Source of the DNA: Chitinivorax sp. B
Lineage (GTDB): Bacteria; Pseudomonadota; Gammaproteobacteria; Burkholderiales; SCOH01
Length of the DNA: 36,050 nucleotides
Direction of reading: 5' to 3'
Assembly (NCBI RefSeq): GCF_005503445.1
Contig: NZ_SCOH01000048.1
Location: 1-36,050, forward strand
Shown here: positions 7,837-16,547 of the stretch, one piece after another
Numbering within the stretch: position 1 is the stretch's first letter
How the letters are laid out: the number at the start of each line of letters is the position of its first letter
Notes under the pieces: model-generated
Told to the model about the DNA's origin: nothing
Databases searched by the model: none
What the model saw: the letters and a program-made list of their open reading frames with translations, nothing else
Made by a program: the position numbers and the translations under genes

Positions 7837-10800
7837 ATGTCAAACCTCCTATCATTTCTGCGCGACCCGCGTTTCCTGGCCGTCTTTGGCTTGATTCTGG
7901 TTGGCGCGATCGTGTCAGTCTCGGCTCAAACCTGGAAAACCGCCGCGATTTGGATGGCCATCATTGTGATCATCATGGGCACAGGTTGGCTGATTTACTG
8001 GCTGATCAAGCGCCATCGCGCTGCTACAGCAGGCGACAACCTGAATGCCATGCTGGACGAACAAGCCAAACAGGCCGTCACAACCGCCCCTGATAACCGG
8101 CACGAAGAAATCCAGCAACTGCGCAATCGCATGCAGGAAGCCATCAAGACCATCCGCACCTCCAAACTGGGTGAAACCTCCGGCCGGGCCGCGCTTTATG
8201 AATTGCCCTGGTATATGGTGATTGGCAACCCAGCCGCTGGCAAAAGCTCTGCAGTCAAGAATTCTGGTCTGAAATTTCCATTTTCAGACCAGAATGGTGC
8301 CGCGGTTCATGGCATTGGCGGCACCCGTAACTGCGACTGGTTCTTTACCACAGAAGGTATTTTGCTGGATACCGCCGGTCGTTATTCAGCTCATGAAGAA
8401 GATCGGACAGAATGGCTGGGCTTTCTCGACCTGCTGAAAAAACACCGCCCAAAGGCACCAATCAACGGTATTGTGATTGCCGTGAGTATTGCCGAACTTA
8501 CGCAAAACAAACCTGAATTCACGATCAATTTAGCCAAAAGCCTGCGTCAACGCGTTCAAGAACTGACCGAAAGCCTGTGTGTCTTTGTTCCAGTCTATGT
8601 TGTATTTACCAAGATGGATTTGCTGGCCGGCTTTGTGGACTTCTTTGAGAGCAGTGAAGACCACGAACGTGAACGAGTTTGGGGCGCAACCCTACCCTAT
8701 GATGCCGAACAGAAATTTGACGCGGCGGGTCGGTTCGATGAGCAATTCGAGCATCTTTACGATGGATTGAAGGAACTTAGCATCTCTCGCATGGCAATGA
8801 ACCGTAGCCAAGCACTGTCCCCAGGTTTGATGACGTTCCCGATGGAGTTTCATGCCATCCGCCCAGTGCTGCGTACTTTCGTTGCCACCTTGTTTGAAGA
8901 CAATCCATTTCAGTTCAAGCCTGTATTCCGTGGCTTTTACTTCACCAGTGCTCTGCAAGAGGGCGCCGCGGTCAGCCCACTTACTGCACGGATGTCAGAC
9001 CGCTTTTCCTTGGGCATTCCAGCGCATAAGGCCGAGGCACGCTTTTCAGCCAGCCACGGCTTGTTCCTGAAAGACCTGTTCTCCAAGGTAATTTTTGCGG
9101 ACAAACACTTGGTCAGACAGTATTCCAGCCGCACCCAACGGCGACTCCGTCTAGGTGTCTTTTTCGGCGCATTCTCCATTCTTGGCCTAATGCTGGGCGC
9201 ATGGACTTGGTCTTACCTTGGCAATCAGGAAATGACCCGAAATGTTCGAGCAGATCTGGACAAGATCGTCAAGTTACAGCAGGTACGTAACGACTTGGGT
9301 ACCCAGCTTGAAGCCTTGGAAATTCTGCAGGACCGGATCGAGCAATTGCAACGATACCGCGAAGACAAGCCGATGTCGTTGAGCTTCGGCCTCTACCATG
9401 GCGACGAGCTGGAAGCCAAGTTACGGAAGGAATATTTCGGCGGTATCCGCAATGTGTTGCTGAATCCCGTCAGCGGTAGCCTTGAAACCTTCCTGGCTGA
9501 AGTCAACAACAATGCCAGCAATCTACGCCCATTACAACAGCCGATGCAGGCCAGCGCACCAGCCAAGGCTGCAATGTACAAAGATTCATCACCAACCAAC
9601 GTGGAAGATGCCTACAACGCGCTGAAGGCCTATATCATGCTGGGCAACCGCGAGAGGCTTGAACCCGGCCATCTCAATGATCAGATCACGCGTTTCTGGC
9701 GGACATGGCTGGAGAACAACCGTGGTACCTTGCCACGAGAGCAGATGATTCGTTCTGCCGAAAAAATTCTGACCTATGTACTATCACAAACCTCGGCCTC
9801 AGACTTCCCTCTAGTCGAGAACAAGTTGGCGCTGGTAGATCAGACGCGTGACTCATTGCGCAAGGTTGTGAAAGGCATGCCAGCCCGCGAACGGGTCTAT
9901 GCAGAAATCAAGATGCGTGCTTCCACACGCTTTCCTGCTGTGACCGTAGCCAACATTGTCGGTGAGGAAAACCGCAGCATCATTGCTGGCAGCTATGTCA
10001 TTTCCGGTACTTTTACCCGAGCCGCGTGGGAACAATACATCGAACAAGCCATCAATGACGCTGCCACCAAGGACGTCACAACCAGCGACTGGGTTCTGAA
10101 AACGGATGTGCGAGATGACCTGACCTTGGAAGGCAGCCCGGAGCAGATCAAGAAAACGCTGGTCACCCTGTACAAAACCGAGTACGCACAGGAATGGAAG
10201 AAATTCCTTACCGGCATTTCCGTGCTGGACTTGGGTGATTTTGCCACCGCAGTTGAAAAAATGAACCGGCTGGGCGACCCGAATCTTTCCCCACTGTACA
10301 AAGTGGTGGAAACAACGCACCAGGAAACCAGTTGGGACAACCCATCCATGCTGAGTCAAGGTATCAGCAATGCACAAAAGGGCTTCTTCGCCCGTGTCAA
10401 AGAGTGGTTCTCTGGTAAATCACCTACTCCGGTCAACATCAATGTCAATACCACCAGCCAAGGTGGCGCGCTCCAAATGGGGCCGATCGGCAAGGAGTTC
10501 TCAGTCCTGTCGCACTTGATGATCGCACGTGGCGAAAACAAAGATGTGTCGCTGATGAAAAACTATTTGAGCCTGCTGGGTAAACTGCGCAGTCGCTTCA
10601 ATGAATTGAAGAACGCGGGTGATTTTGGCCCTGGTAGTATGAAATTGATGCAGCAAACACTGGAAGGCAGCGGCTCCGAGCTGTCCGATGCACTGCGCTT
10701 CGTTGATGAACAGATGCTCAATGGTGTTCCAGATTCAGCCAAAGCCACCATCCGACCCATGCTTGTGCGCCCGTTGATGCAAGCCTTTGGCGTGTTGATC

Positions 10801-11559
10801 AAGCCTGCTGAAACTGAACTGAACAAAACCTGGATCGCCCAGGTTTACGAGCCATTCAGCAAATCATTGGCCGCCAAATACCCGTTTGCTGACAAATCGC
10901 AAGTGGAGGCCACGCCACAAGAGATCAGCCAGCTCTTCGGGACTGACGGCGCCATCGCAAAGTTTGTGGAGAAGACATTGGGTGGCTTGGTTGTACGCCG
11001 TGGCGATACCCTGACACCACGCACTTGGGCAGACATGGGTATTACCTTCAACCCGGAATTTGTCTCAACCTTCCCTCGCTATGTGGCACCGGTGGCAGGT
11101 GGCGCGCCAGCGACAGGACAGGTAGCGGTGAGCGGACCTCCTCAGACGCGCTTCCAGATCATGCCCATCCCGACACCAGGCCTGTCGGAGTACACCTTTG
11201 AGATTGACGGCCAGCAACTGCGTTATCGCAACGGAGCACAGGAATGGAACAACTTTGTCTGGCCCAACCCAACCGGTTCGCCCGGGGTAAAGATCACAGC
11301 GATCACCTTTGACGGCCGTACTGTCGAGATTCTCAACATTCCTGGTCAAGCAGGCCTGGAAAAAATGATCAGCTCGGCACAGCGTAAACGTCGCGAGCAG
11401 GGACAGTTCGATCTATCCTGGTCGAATGGCAATACTGCCGTTACTGTCGGATTCAGACTGATCAGCAGCGCGCAGGCTGATGCCAGTGGCAACATTCAGC
11501 AAGGTCAGGGGTTGAAGGGTCTCAGGTTGCCAACGTCAATTGCTGGTACAGGGGCATAA
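7837..11559 (+). CDS. tssM: Type VI secretion membrane complex protein TssM (IcmF)
   Basis: 1240 residues from the ATG at 7837. An in-frame ATG at 7801 adds 12 residues, but the shorter form starts like other TssM proteins (MSNLLSFLRDPRFL), just before the first helix. Order: two membrane helices (about 9-29 and 32-57), a cytoplasmic NTPase-like domain with Walker A GNPAAGKS (130-137) and a Walker B region ILLDTAGRY, a third helix (about 437-462), and a large periplasmic part ending in the TssM beta-domain (EYTFEIDGQQLRYRNG). TssM spans the inner membrane and, with TssJ and TssL, forms the trans-envelope channel base. The Walker A motif is intact. It is followed after 2 bases by tagF. The hydrophobic pattern, length and motifs leave little doubt. 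Confidence 0.97.
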   Translation: MSNLLSFLRDPRFLAVFGLILVGAIVSVSAQTWKTAAIWMAIIVIIMGTGWLIYWLIKRHRAATAGDNLNAMLDEQAKQAVTTAPDNRHEEIQQLRNRMQEAIKTIRTSKLGETSGRAALYELPWYMVIGNPAAGKSSAVKNSGLKFPFSDQNGAAVHGIGGTRNCDWFFTTEGILLDTAGRYSAHEEDRTEWLGFLDLLKKHRPKAPINGIVIAVSIAELTQNKPEFTINLAKSLRQRVQELTESLCVFVPVYVVFTKMDLLAGFVDFFESSEDHERERVWGATLPYDAEQKFDAAGRFDEQFEHLYDGLKELSISRMAMNRSQALSPGLMTFPMEFHAIRPVLRTFVATLFEDNPFQFKPVFRGFYFTSALQEGAAVSPLTARMSDRFSLGIPAHKAEARFSASHGLFLKDLFSKVIFADKHLVRQYSSRTQRRLRLGVFFGAFSILGLMLGAWTWSYLGNQEMTRNVRADLDKIVKLQQVRNDLGTQLEALEILQDRIEQLQRYREDKPMSLSFGLYHGDELEAKLRKEYFGGIRNVLLNPVSGSLETFLAEVNNNASNLRPLQQPMQASAPAKAAMYKDSSPTNVEDAYNALKAYIMLGNRERLEPGHLNDQITRFWRTWLENNRGTLPREQMIRSAEKILTYVLSQTSASDFPLVENKLALVDQTRDSLRKVVKGMPARERVYAEIKMRASTRFPAVTVANIVGEENRSIIAGSYVISGTFTRAAWEQYIEQAINDAATKDVTTSDWVLKTDVRDDLTLEGSPEQIKKTLVTLYKTEYAQEWKKFLTGISVLDLGDFATAVEKMNRLGDPNLSPLYKVVETTHQETSWDNPSMLSQGISNAQKGFFARVKEWFSGKSPTPVNINVNTTSQGGALQMGPIGKEFSVLSHLMIARGENKDVSLMKNYLSLLGKLRSRFNELKNAGDFGPGSMKLMQQTLEGSGSELSDALRFVDEQMLNGVPDSAKATIRPMLVRPLMQAFGVLIKPAETELNKTWIAQVYEPFSKSLAAKYPFADKSQVEATPQEISQLFGTDGAIAKFVEKTLGGLVVRRGDTLTPRTWADMGITFNPEFVSTFPRYVAPVAGGAPATGQVAVSGPPQTRFQIMPIPTPGLSEYTFEIDGQQLRYRNGAQEWNNFVWPNPTGSPGVKITAITFDGRTVEILNIPGQAGLEKMISSAQRKRREQGQFDLSWSNGNTAVTVGFRLISSAQADASGNIQQGQGLKGLRLPTSIAGTGA

Positions 11560-11561
11560 GC

Positions 11562-12551
11562 ATGGCAGCGATTTTGACCCCACAGCCCGAGTTGTTCTAT
11601 TTTGGCAAATTCCCGGCTCGCGGTGATTTTGTAAAAAGTACCGCAGGTGGGCCGATCCTGCAGGTGTTTGACCAATGGATCTCGCAGGCGATCGACATGA
11701 TCACACCAGACCCCAACTGGAAAGCCGCCTATGATGCAACACCGCCCTTACGATTTGCCTTTCTCGGCAGTCGCCTGCGCTTGGTTGTCACTGGAACACT
11801 GACACCAAGCCAGGATGCCTCGGGGCGTCGCTACCCGTTAGTCTTGGCAACCAAGCTGGAAACTGATTCAGCACTGAATTTTCTAGGCGAGTTACCGTTG
11901 CTGCTGGACCCGTTTTGGCAAGAAGCCATCGATAGCAGCCAACATGCCCTACGTGAAACGTCAGACCAGATTGTATTAGCCAACCTGCAACGATCGCCAA
12001 CACCGATCAACGGCCTCAATGTCGAGAGCCGGGCACGTTACGACATCTTCCTGAAAAGTACCACCGTCGCCATGCTGGAGCAGAGCCTTGCCAATAGCGG
12101 CTATGAATTCTCACTCCGGCAATCAATGTTGGGACTTGGCCTATTGTTACAACCCGTGATCACACATGGCGCTGACAATCTGCAACGCGCGTTGTTGTTC
12201 CCGTTGCCACAAGATCCGACTGCCGCGTTATCCGTTGCAACCTTCTGGCTACAACAGGTGCGTGGCTTTCTGTTGCGACATGATTTCGAAATTTCCATTT
12301 ACGTCACGCAAGTGAATGACAAACCTGCCTTGATGCTGTCGTTTGGTGGTGCATCGCCCAAAGCGCTGACCATGATCATATGCCCGGACTCCCTGTCCAA
12401 TTATCTGGTCGATATTTCCGAATCCGGTTGGATAGAGGAATATATCGACCAGGACCCAGGGATGCGCAAGCTATCCAGTTACCTGCAGCATCCGGATTTG
12501 TCGCTTGCACAAGCAGCGGATACCTTTAACGAAGTTTTTCTGGGGTGGTGA
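11562..12551 (+). CDS. tagF: T6SS accessory protein TagF
   Basis: 329 residues. The N-terminus has the family signature FYFGKFPARGDFVKS, then a block with GSRLRLVVTGTLTPSQDASGRRYPLVLATKL (written here as one conserved region around residues 70-100), typical of the DUF2094/BMA_A0400 family. TagF is a cytoplasmic post-translational repressor of T6SS firing in Pseudomonas, where it acts against Fha. The start lies 2 bases after the tssM stop, so the two are one transcript and probably translationally coupled. The C-terminal 130 residues are less conserved. No PppA phosphatase fusion is present, in contrast with some TagF proteins. Confidence 0.94.
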   Translation: MAAILTPQPELFYFGKFPARGDFVKSTAGGPILQVFDQWISQAIDMITPDPNWKAAYDATPPLRFAFLGSRLRLVVTGTLTPSQDASGRRYPLVLATKLETDSALNFLGELPLLLDPFWQEAIDSSQHALRETSDQIVLANLQRSPTPINGLNVESRARYDIFLKSTTVAMLEQSLANSGYEFSLRQSMLGLGLLLQPVITHGADNLQRALLFPLPQDPTAALSVATFWLQQVRGFLLRHDFEISIYVTQVNDKPALMLSFGGASPKALTMIICPDSLSNYLVDISESGWIEEYIDQDPGMRKLSSYLQHPDLSLAQAADTFNEVFLGW

Positions 12552-12557
12552 TCACAC

Positions 12558-13367
12558 ATGACCAACCTGTCTCAACGACATATTATTTCAATTCTTCTTG
12601 CAGCCGCCATCAGCCTGCCTTTGCCCGCCTTCGCCGATCCAGCTACCAACACGGCAACAGGAACCAGTGCAGCACCAATCGTGGTCAGTGGTGCGGTTCC
12701 GGACGAGTCTACCAAGAATGCCATCCTGACCAAGGTGCGTGGCATCTATGGAGCTGATCGTGTCGTCGACCAGTTGACGGTTGGCGGCGTGGCTGCACCA
12801 GCCAACTGGGCATTGCATGTTCAACAGGCCATTGTGCCTGGCCTTAAAACCGTGAGAAAAGGATTGTTCTCGGTTACCGGCAACAATGTTTCGCTACGCG
12901 GTGAGGTTGGTAGTGATGACGAGAAGCAACAAGTTTCGTCGGCCGTGCAATCCGCTTTACACGCCACTTACAACAGCAAGCTTGACCTCAAGGTAGTACA
13001 GCCCACAGCAGCACAAGGACTGTTGGACAACGTACTGGCAAACCGGATCGTGGAATTTGAAAGCGGCAGCTCGAAACTGACCCCAGCAGGTACCCAGCTT
13101 CTGGATGAAATGGCTACCGCAATGGCCAAGGTAGGTAACAAGAAAGTTAGCATCATTGGTCATACAGATGGCCAGGGCAATCGCAATTCCAACCTGAAGC
13201 TATCTCTGGCTCGTGCCGAAGCAGTGAAAAGTTATCTGACACAAAAGGGTATTCCTGCGGATAATATGACCACAGAAGGCCTGGGACCGGATCGCCCAAT
13301 CGCACCAAACAATACCGATGACGGACGACGTCGCAATCGCCGGATTGAGTTCAACGTGTTGCCTTGA
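12558..13367 (+). CDS. Secreted BON-OmpA protein of the T6SS operon (peptidoglycan binding)
   Basis: 269 residues. A signal peptide is visible (cleavage probably after PAFA, about residue 26). Residues about 40-150 form two BON-like units (one ending near AANWALHVQQAI, the next VSLRGEVGSDDEKQQVSSAV). The C-terminus is an OmpA domain: VEFESGSSKLTPAG, HTDGQGNRNSNLKLSLARAEAV, and a final DDGRRRNRRIEF, with the peptidoglycan-contacting Asp and Arg retained. It starts 6 bases after tagF. In T6SS loci, OmpA-type proteins (TagL and relatives) anchor the apparatus to the wall; this one has a cleavable signal rather than a membrane anchor, like ArfA/YiaD-type proteins. It is the last gene of the operon, followed by a strong terminator. 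Confidence 0.9.
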   Translation: MTNLSQRHIISILLAAAISLPLPAFADPATNTATGTSAAPIVVSGAVPDESTKNAILTKVRGIYGADRVVDQLTVGGVAAPANWALHVQQAIVPGLKTVRKGLFSVTGNNVSLRGEVGSDDEKQQVSSAVQSALHATYNSKLDLKVVQPTAAQGLLDNVLANRIVEFESGSSKLTPAGTQLLDEMATAMAKVGNKKVSIIGHTDGQGNRNSNLKLSLARAEAVKSYLTQKGIPADNMTTEGLGPDRPIAPNNTDDGRRRNRRIEFNVLP

Positions 13368-13384
13368 ATTCGTACTCTGGCCAT

Positions 13385-13424
13385 AAAAAACAAGCCCTGA
13401 TTAAAATATCAGGGCTTGTTTTTT
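13385..13424. terminator. Bidirectional intrinsic terminator between the T6SS operon and hemE
   Basis: A perfect 17-base inverted repeat (arms 13385-13401 and 13408-13424) with a 6-base loop. The GC-rich core CAAGCCCTGAT is flanked by A6 on one side and T6 on the other, so it works as hairpin plus U-run in both directions between two convergent genes. Confidence 0.93.
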
Positions 13425-13457
13425 TGTCAGCGGATCACATCAACGGTGTCGCTTTCA

Positions 13458-14525
13458 TCAAGACTGATGATACTGGCGGCTTTCCTGATGGACCGTCTCA
13501 ACCAGCAAAGCGACATGATCTGGATTGGTAAACTGAGAAATACCATGCCCCAGATTGAAAACATGGCCACTACCATGACCATATTCGGCCAGTACCGCAC
13601 ACGTTTCTTGACGAATGACAGATGGCTCACCAAACAGGGTGCTGGGATCAATATTGCCTTGCAACGCCACCTTGTGCCCCACGCTTGCCCGAGCACTGGC
13701 CAAATCCACCGTCCAATCCAGCCCGATCGCGTCGCAACCGCTATCGGCAATGTCCTCCAGCCACAAGCCACCACCTTTGGTGAACACGATGACCGGCACT
13801 TTCTGGCCATTATGTTCACGCTTCAATGATGACACCACCTGGACAATGTAACGCAGCGAAAACTCGCGATAAGCCCGATGCCCCAGCGCCCCGCCCCAGG
13901 AGTCAAAGATCTGCACCGCCTGAGCACCTGCCTCAATTTGCGCATTCAAATAGGCGATGACCGCTTGGGCATTGATATCCAGAATATGGTGCAATAGATC
14001 CGGACGACTATAGAGCATCGTCTTCACCTTGCTCCAGTCAGACGAACTCCCCCCCTCCACCATGTAACAGGCCAGGGTAAAGGGGCTACCCGAGAAGCCA
14101 ATCAGCGGCACACTGCCGTCGAGTGCGATGCGAATCTGGCGCACGGCATCCAATACATAACCCAATTTGTCAGCCGGATCGGGTACGGACAGGTTTCGCA
14201 CCTCCCACTCGTTACGCAATGGCCTCTCAAAACGCGGCCCCTCTCCTTCTGCAAAGTAAAGTCCCAGCCCCATGGCATCCGGAATGGTCAAGATATCGGA
14301 AAACAGAATCGCCGCATCCAGCGGAAAACGGGCCAGTGGCTGTAAGGTAACTTCCGTTGCCAAATCTGGGCTCATGCACAGTTTCATGAAGTTGCCGGCC
14401 CGTTTGCGGGTTTCGCAGTATTCCGGTAAATAGCGTCCCGCCTGGCGCATCAACCAGACCGGTGTATATTCAACCGGTTGACGCAGCAGGGCACGCAGAA
14501 AGGTGTCGTTTTTCAGTTGAGTCAT
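13458..14525 (-). CDS. hemE: Uroporphyrinogen decarboxylase
   Basis: 355 residues, the usual length. The family signature [10 protein letters not shown] stands near residues 27-36, and the active-site Asp region [17 protein letters not shown] near residue 86 is intact. HemE removes four carboxyl groups from uroporphyrinogen III to give coproporphyrinogen III in cytoplasmic heme synthesis. The start ATG (14525-14523) has only a weak GAAAG upstream. It is the second gene of a leftward pair, 32 bases after the MarC-family gene, and shares its terminator with the T6SS operon. A housekeeping gene with no oddities. Confidence 0.98.
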   Translation of the reverse strand: MTQLKNDTFLRALLRQPVEYTPVWLMRQAGRYLPEYCETRKRAGNFMKLCMSPDLATEVTLQPLARFPLDAAILFSDILTIPDAMGLGLYFAEGEGPRFERPLRNEWEVRNLSVPDPADKLGYVLDAVRQIRIALDGSVPLIGFSGSPFTLACYMVEGGSSSDWSKVKTMLYSRPDLLHHILDINAQAVIAYLNAQIEAGAQAVQIFDSWGGALGHRAYREFSLRYIVQVVSSLKREHNGQKVPVIVFTKGGGLWLEDIADSGCDAIGLDWTVDLASARASVGHKVALQGNIDPSTLFGEPSVIRQETCAVLAEYGHGSGHVFNLGHGISQFTNPDHVALLVETVHQESRQYHQS

Positions 14526-14557
14526 GTCAGTGCTTTCAGTCAGCCGGATCGCCGGCC

Positions 14558-15157
14558 TTACAAGGATTTGATAAAGTCCTGCAAACCTTTGAGCAGCATT
14601 TCCACAGCAATCGCCGTCAAAATCAAGCCCATCAAGCGTTCAAATGCCGTCACCACCCGCTCACCCACCCAGCGCTGGATACGGCCGGCAAACACCAACA
14701 CTACTGCCGATACCAGCATGGCAATGGTGATGGCAAACGCCCATTCCATGATCTTGTTAGGCTGCCGCGATGCCAGCAACATGACCGTAGCCAACGATGA
14801 CGGGCCGGCAATCAACGGAATGGCGAGTGGAACGATGAAAGGTTCATGATCCAGATTTTCTCCACCAAACATGCCATCAGGGTGTGGAAACACCATGCGC
14901 AGGGCAATCAGGAACAAGATCACCCCACCGGCAATACCCAGTGAGATATCGGACAGATGCATGGCCTTAAGGAAATGGTGGCCAAAAAACAGGAACAGGA
15001 TCAGGATCACATAAGCGATGAAGATCTCGCGAATCACCACACGCTTACGCCGTTGCCTATCAACGTTTTTCAGCGCGCTGATGAAGATTGGGATGTTTCC
15101 GAGCGGATCAGTCACGAGAATCAGCAAAATCGTGGCCGATATAAAAGAATATTCCAT
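14558..15157 (-). CDS. MarC-family integral membrane protein (YhgN-like)
   Basis: 199 residues with six predicted membrane helices. The conserved first block [12 protein letters not shown] and the later [14 protein letters not shown] are typical of MarC/YhgN proteins; 199 residues is close to YhgN. The family function is unsettled; the old link to multiple antibiotic resistance has been withdrawn. It precedes hemE by 32 bases in the same direction, so they are likely cotranscribed, though no functional link is evident. The upstream interval to the YccA-like gene (15158-15401) is divergent and should hold both promoters; I see no clear hexamer pair there. Confidence 0.9.
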   Translation of the reverse strand: MEYSFISATILLILVTDPLGNIPIFISALKNVDRQRRKRVVIREIFIAYVILILFLFFGHHFLKAMHLSDISLGIAGGVILFLIALRMVFPHPDGMFGGENLDHEPFIVPLAIPLIAGPSSLATVMLLASRQPNKIMEWAFAITIAMLVSAVVLVFAGRIQRWVGERVVTAFERLMGLILTAIAVEMLLKGLQDFIKSL

Positions 15158-15401
15158 ACGACAGTCGGCCTTCAGGCAACGTAATATATTATTTTATAGG
15201 ATGTCGCGAGGACGGCCAAATTGCGCCTGTCAACCGGCATCGCCACATATATCAAATACGAGGCATATCCAAGCTTGCAGTTTTGACCCATATCCCGCTA
15301 CACTTCAAGCCAAACGACGAGTCAGTACATTCAAGCTGGGAACCTTTTCCACTGCTGGCCAGTCATAGCTTTCGTAATCAACTACCGAGGACATATCGGT
15401 C

Positions 15402-16097
15402 ATGGAAAACAGACTGCACACAGCCTATCAAGGCGTTTCGGGCGCTGTCATTGAGCGCAATCGTGTTTTACGCAACACCTACATGCTGTTGGGCTTGTCG
15501 ATGCTGCCAACGGTTGCAGGCGCATTGGTCGGCGTGCAGACCAAGTTCTGGATGCTCTTTGCCGGCAGCCCCATCATGGCTCCGCTGCTATTCTTGGCGG
15601 GTGCATTCGGCTTCATGTGGGCCATTGGCAAGAATCGTGACAGTGGTTTGGGCGTTGGCCTGCTGCTGGCCTTCACCTTCTTCATGGGCTTGATGCTGTC
15701 GGTTTCATTGAGCGCTGCATTACGTTTCTCTAATGGCGGCACACTGATTGCGATGGCAGCTGGCGGTACCGGGATCATCTTTGCCTCGCTGGCCACGTTG
15801 GCTACTGTGACGAAAAAGGATTTCAGCTTCATGGGCAAGTTCCTGTTCATCGGGCTGGTACTGTTATTCGCTGCATCCATTGCCAACATCTTCTTCGCAA
15901 TCCCCGCACTGTCGTTGACCATTTCGGCCATTGCGGTACTGCTGTTCTCTGCCTACATTCTGTATGACATCAGCCAAATCGTGAATGGTGGCGAGACCAA
16001 TTACGTGATTGCCACACTGCAATTGTATCTGGACATCTATAACGTCTTTGTACACCTGCTGAATCTGTTGATGGCGTTTGGCGGCGAGCGGGACTAA
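15402..16097 (+). CDS. Bax inhibitor-1 / YccA family membrane protein
   Basis: 231 residues with about seven membrane helices. The family hallmarks are the N-terminal cytoplasmic segment ending RNRVLRNTYMLLGLSM and the C-terminal block YILYDISQIVNGGETNYVIATLQLYLDIYNVFVHLL, with the conserved acidic residues of the BI-1 fold. In E. coli, YccA interacts with and restrains the membrane protease FtsH; others in the family leak calcium or protons. The gene stands alone: divergent from the marC-hemE pair, preceded by GAGGA at 15387-15391, and followed by its own strong terminator. Confidence 0.93.
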   Translation: MENRLHTAYQGVSGAVIERNRVLRNTYMLLGLSMLPTVAGALVGVQTKFWMLFAGSPIMAPLLFLAGAFGFMWAIGKNRDSGLGVGLLLAFTFFMGLMLSVSLSAALRFSNGGTLIAMAAGGTGIIFASLATLATVTKKDFSFMGKFLFIGLVLLFAASIANIFFAIPALSLTISAIAVLLFSAYILYDISQIVNGGETNYVIATLQLYLDIYNVFVHLLNLLMAFGGERD

Positions 16098-16112
16098 ATT
16101 CTGTCGCAGGCT

Positions 16113-16141
16113 AAAAAGGCGATCTTCGGATCGCCTTTTTT
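16113..16141 (+). terminator. Intrinsic terminator with UUCG tetraloop
   Basis: A perfect 12-base stem (16113-16124 with 16129-16140) capped by TTCG and followed by T. The stem ends in A5/T5, so the U-run is built into the arm. It lies 15 bases after the YccA-like stop. Confidence 0.95.
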
Positions 16142-16547
16142 ATTACCCCTCCCAATCTTCGACAGTCTGTCGCATATAACAGGACATAGCCAAGCTGGCA
16201 CATGTTCCCGACCAACCGACCAGCTGCAATTCCCTTTACCACTTGGCCTTTCATATAAACACATATCTCCAAGCCATCACAAAGTCCACTAAACAGTGTT
16301 ATCTTATGCCCCCTGGCTGAATTCGGTGCAGACAATCACAGCGACAAATCGATTCTGCTAGGGACCACTGCCATCTGTTGACGCGCAGTGCAACAGATTG
16401 ATGCAATACGGCGCAACCTCGCTCCAACCATTTGGTGCACATGGCTGTGCCAGTTTTACCAAACTGGCAATAAACTAATTAGGTGTCGGTCGCCCAATGT
16501 GATCCATCGGCAAGCGATCGATTCAGCCCCAATAACCAGGCAGAATC
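16142..16547. other. 406-base interval without a gene
   Basis: No frame here has coding character or a plausible ribosome site. The only clear structure is the dyad at 16449-16468. It must also hold the promoter of the diguanylate cyclase gene, but I find no convincing -35/-10 pair. Confidence 0.6.
16449..16468. promoter_or_regulatory. Perfect dyad upstream of the diguanylate cyclase gene
   Basis: GCCAGTTT and AAACTGGC are perfect 8-base arms around TACC, centred 89 bases before the ATG. There is no T-run, so it is not an intrinsic terminator. It fits an operator for a dimeric regulator; a leader hairpin is the alternative. Confidence 0.45.
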
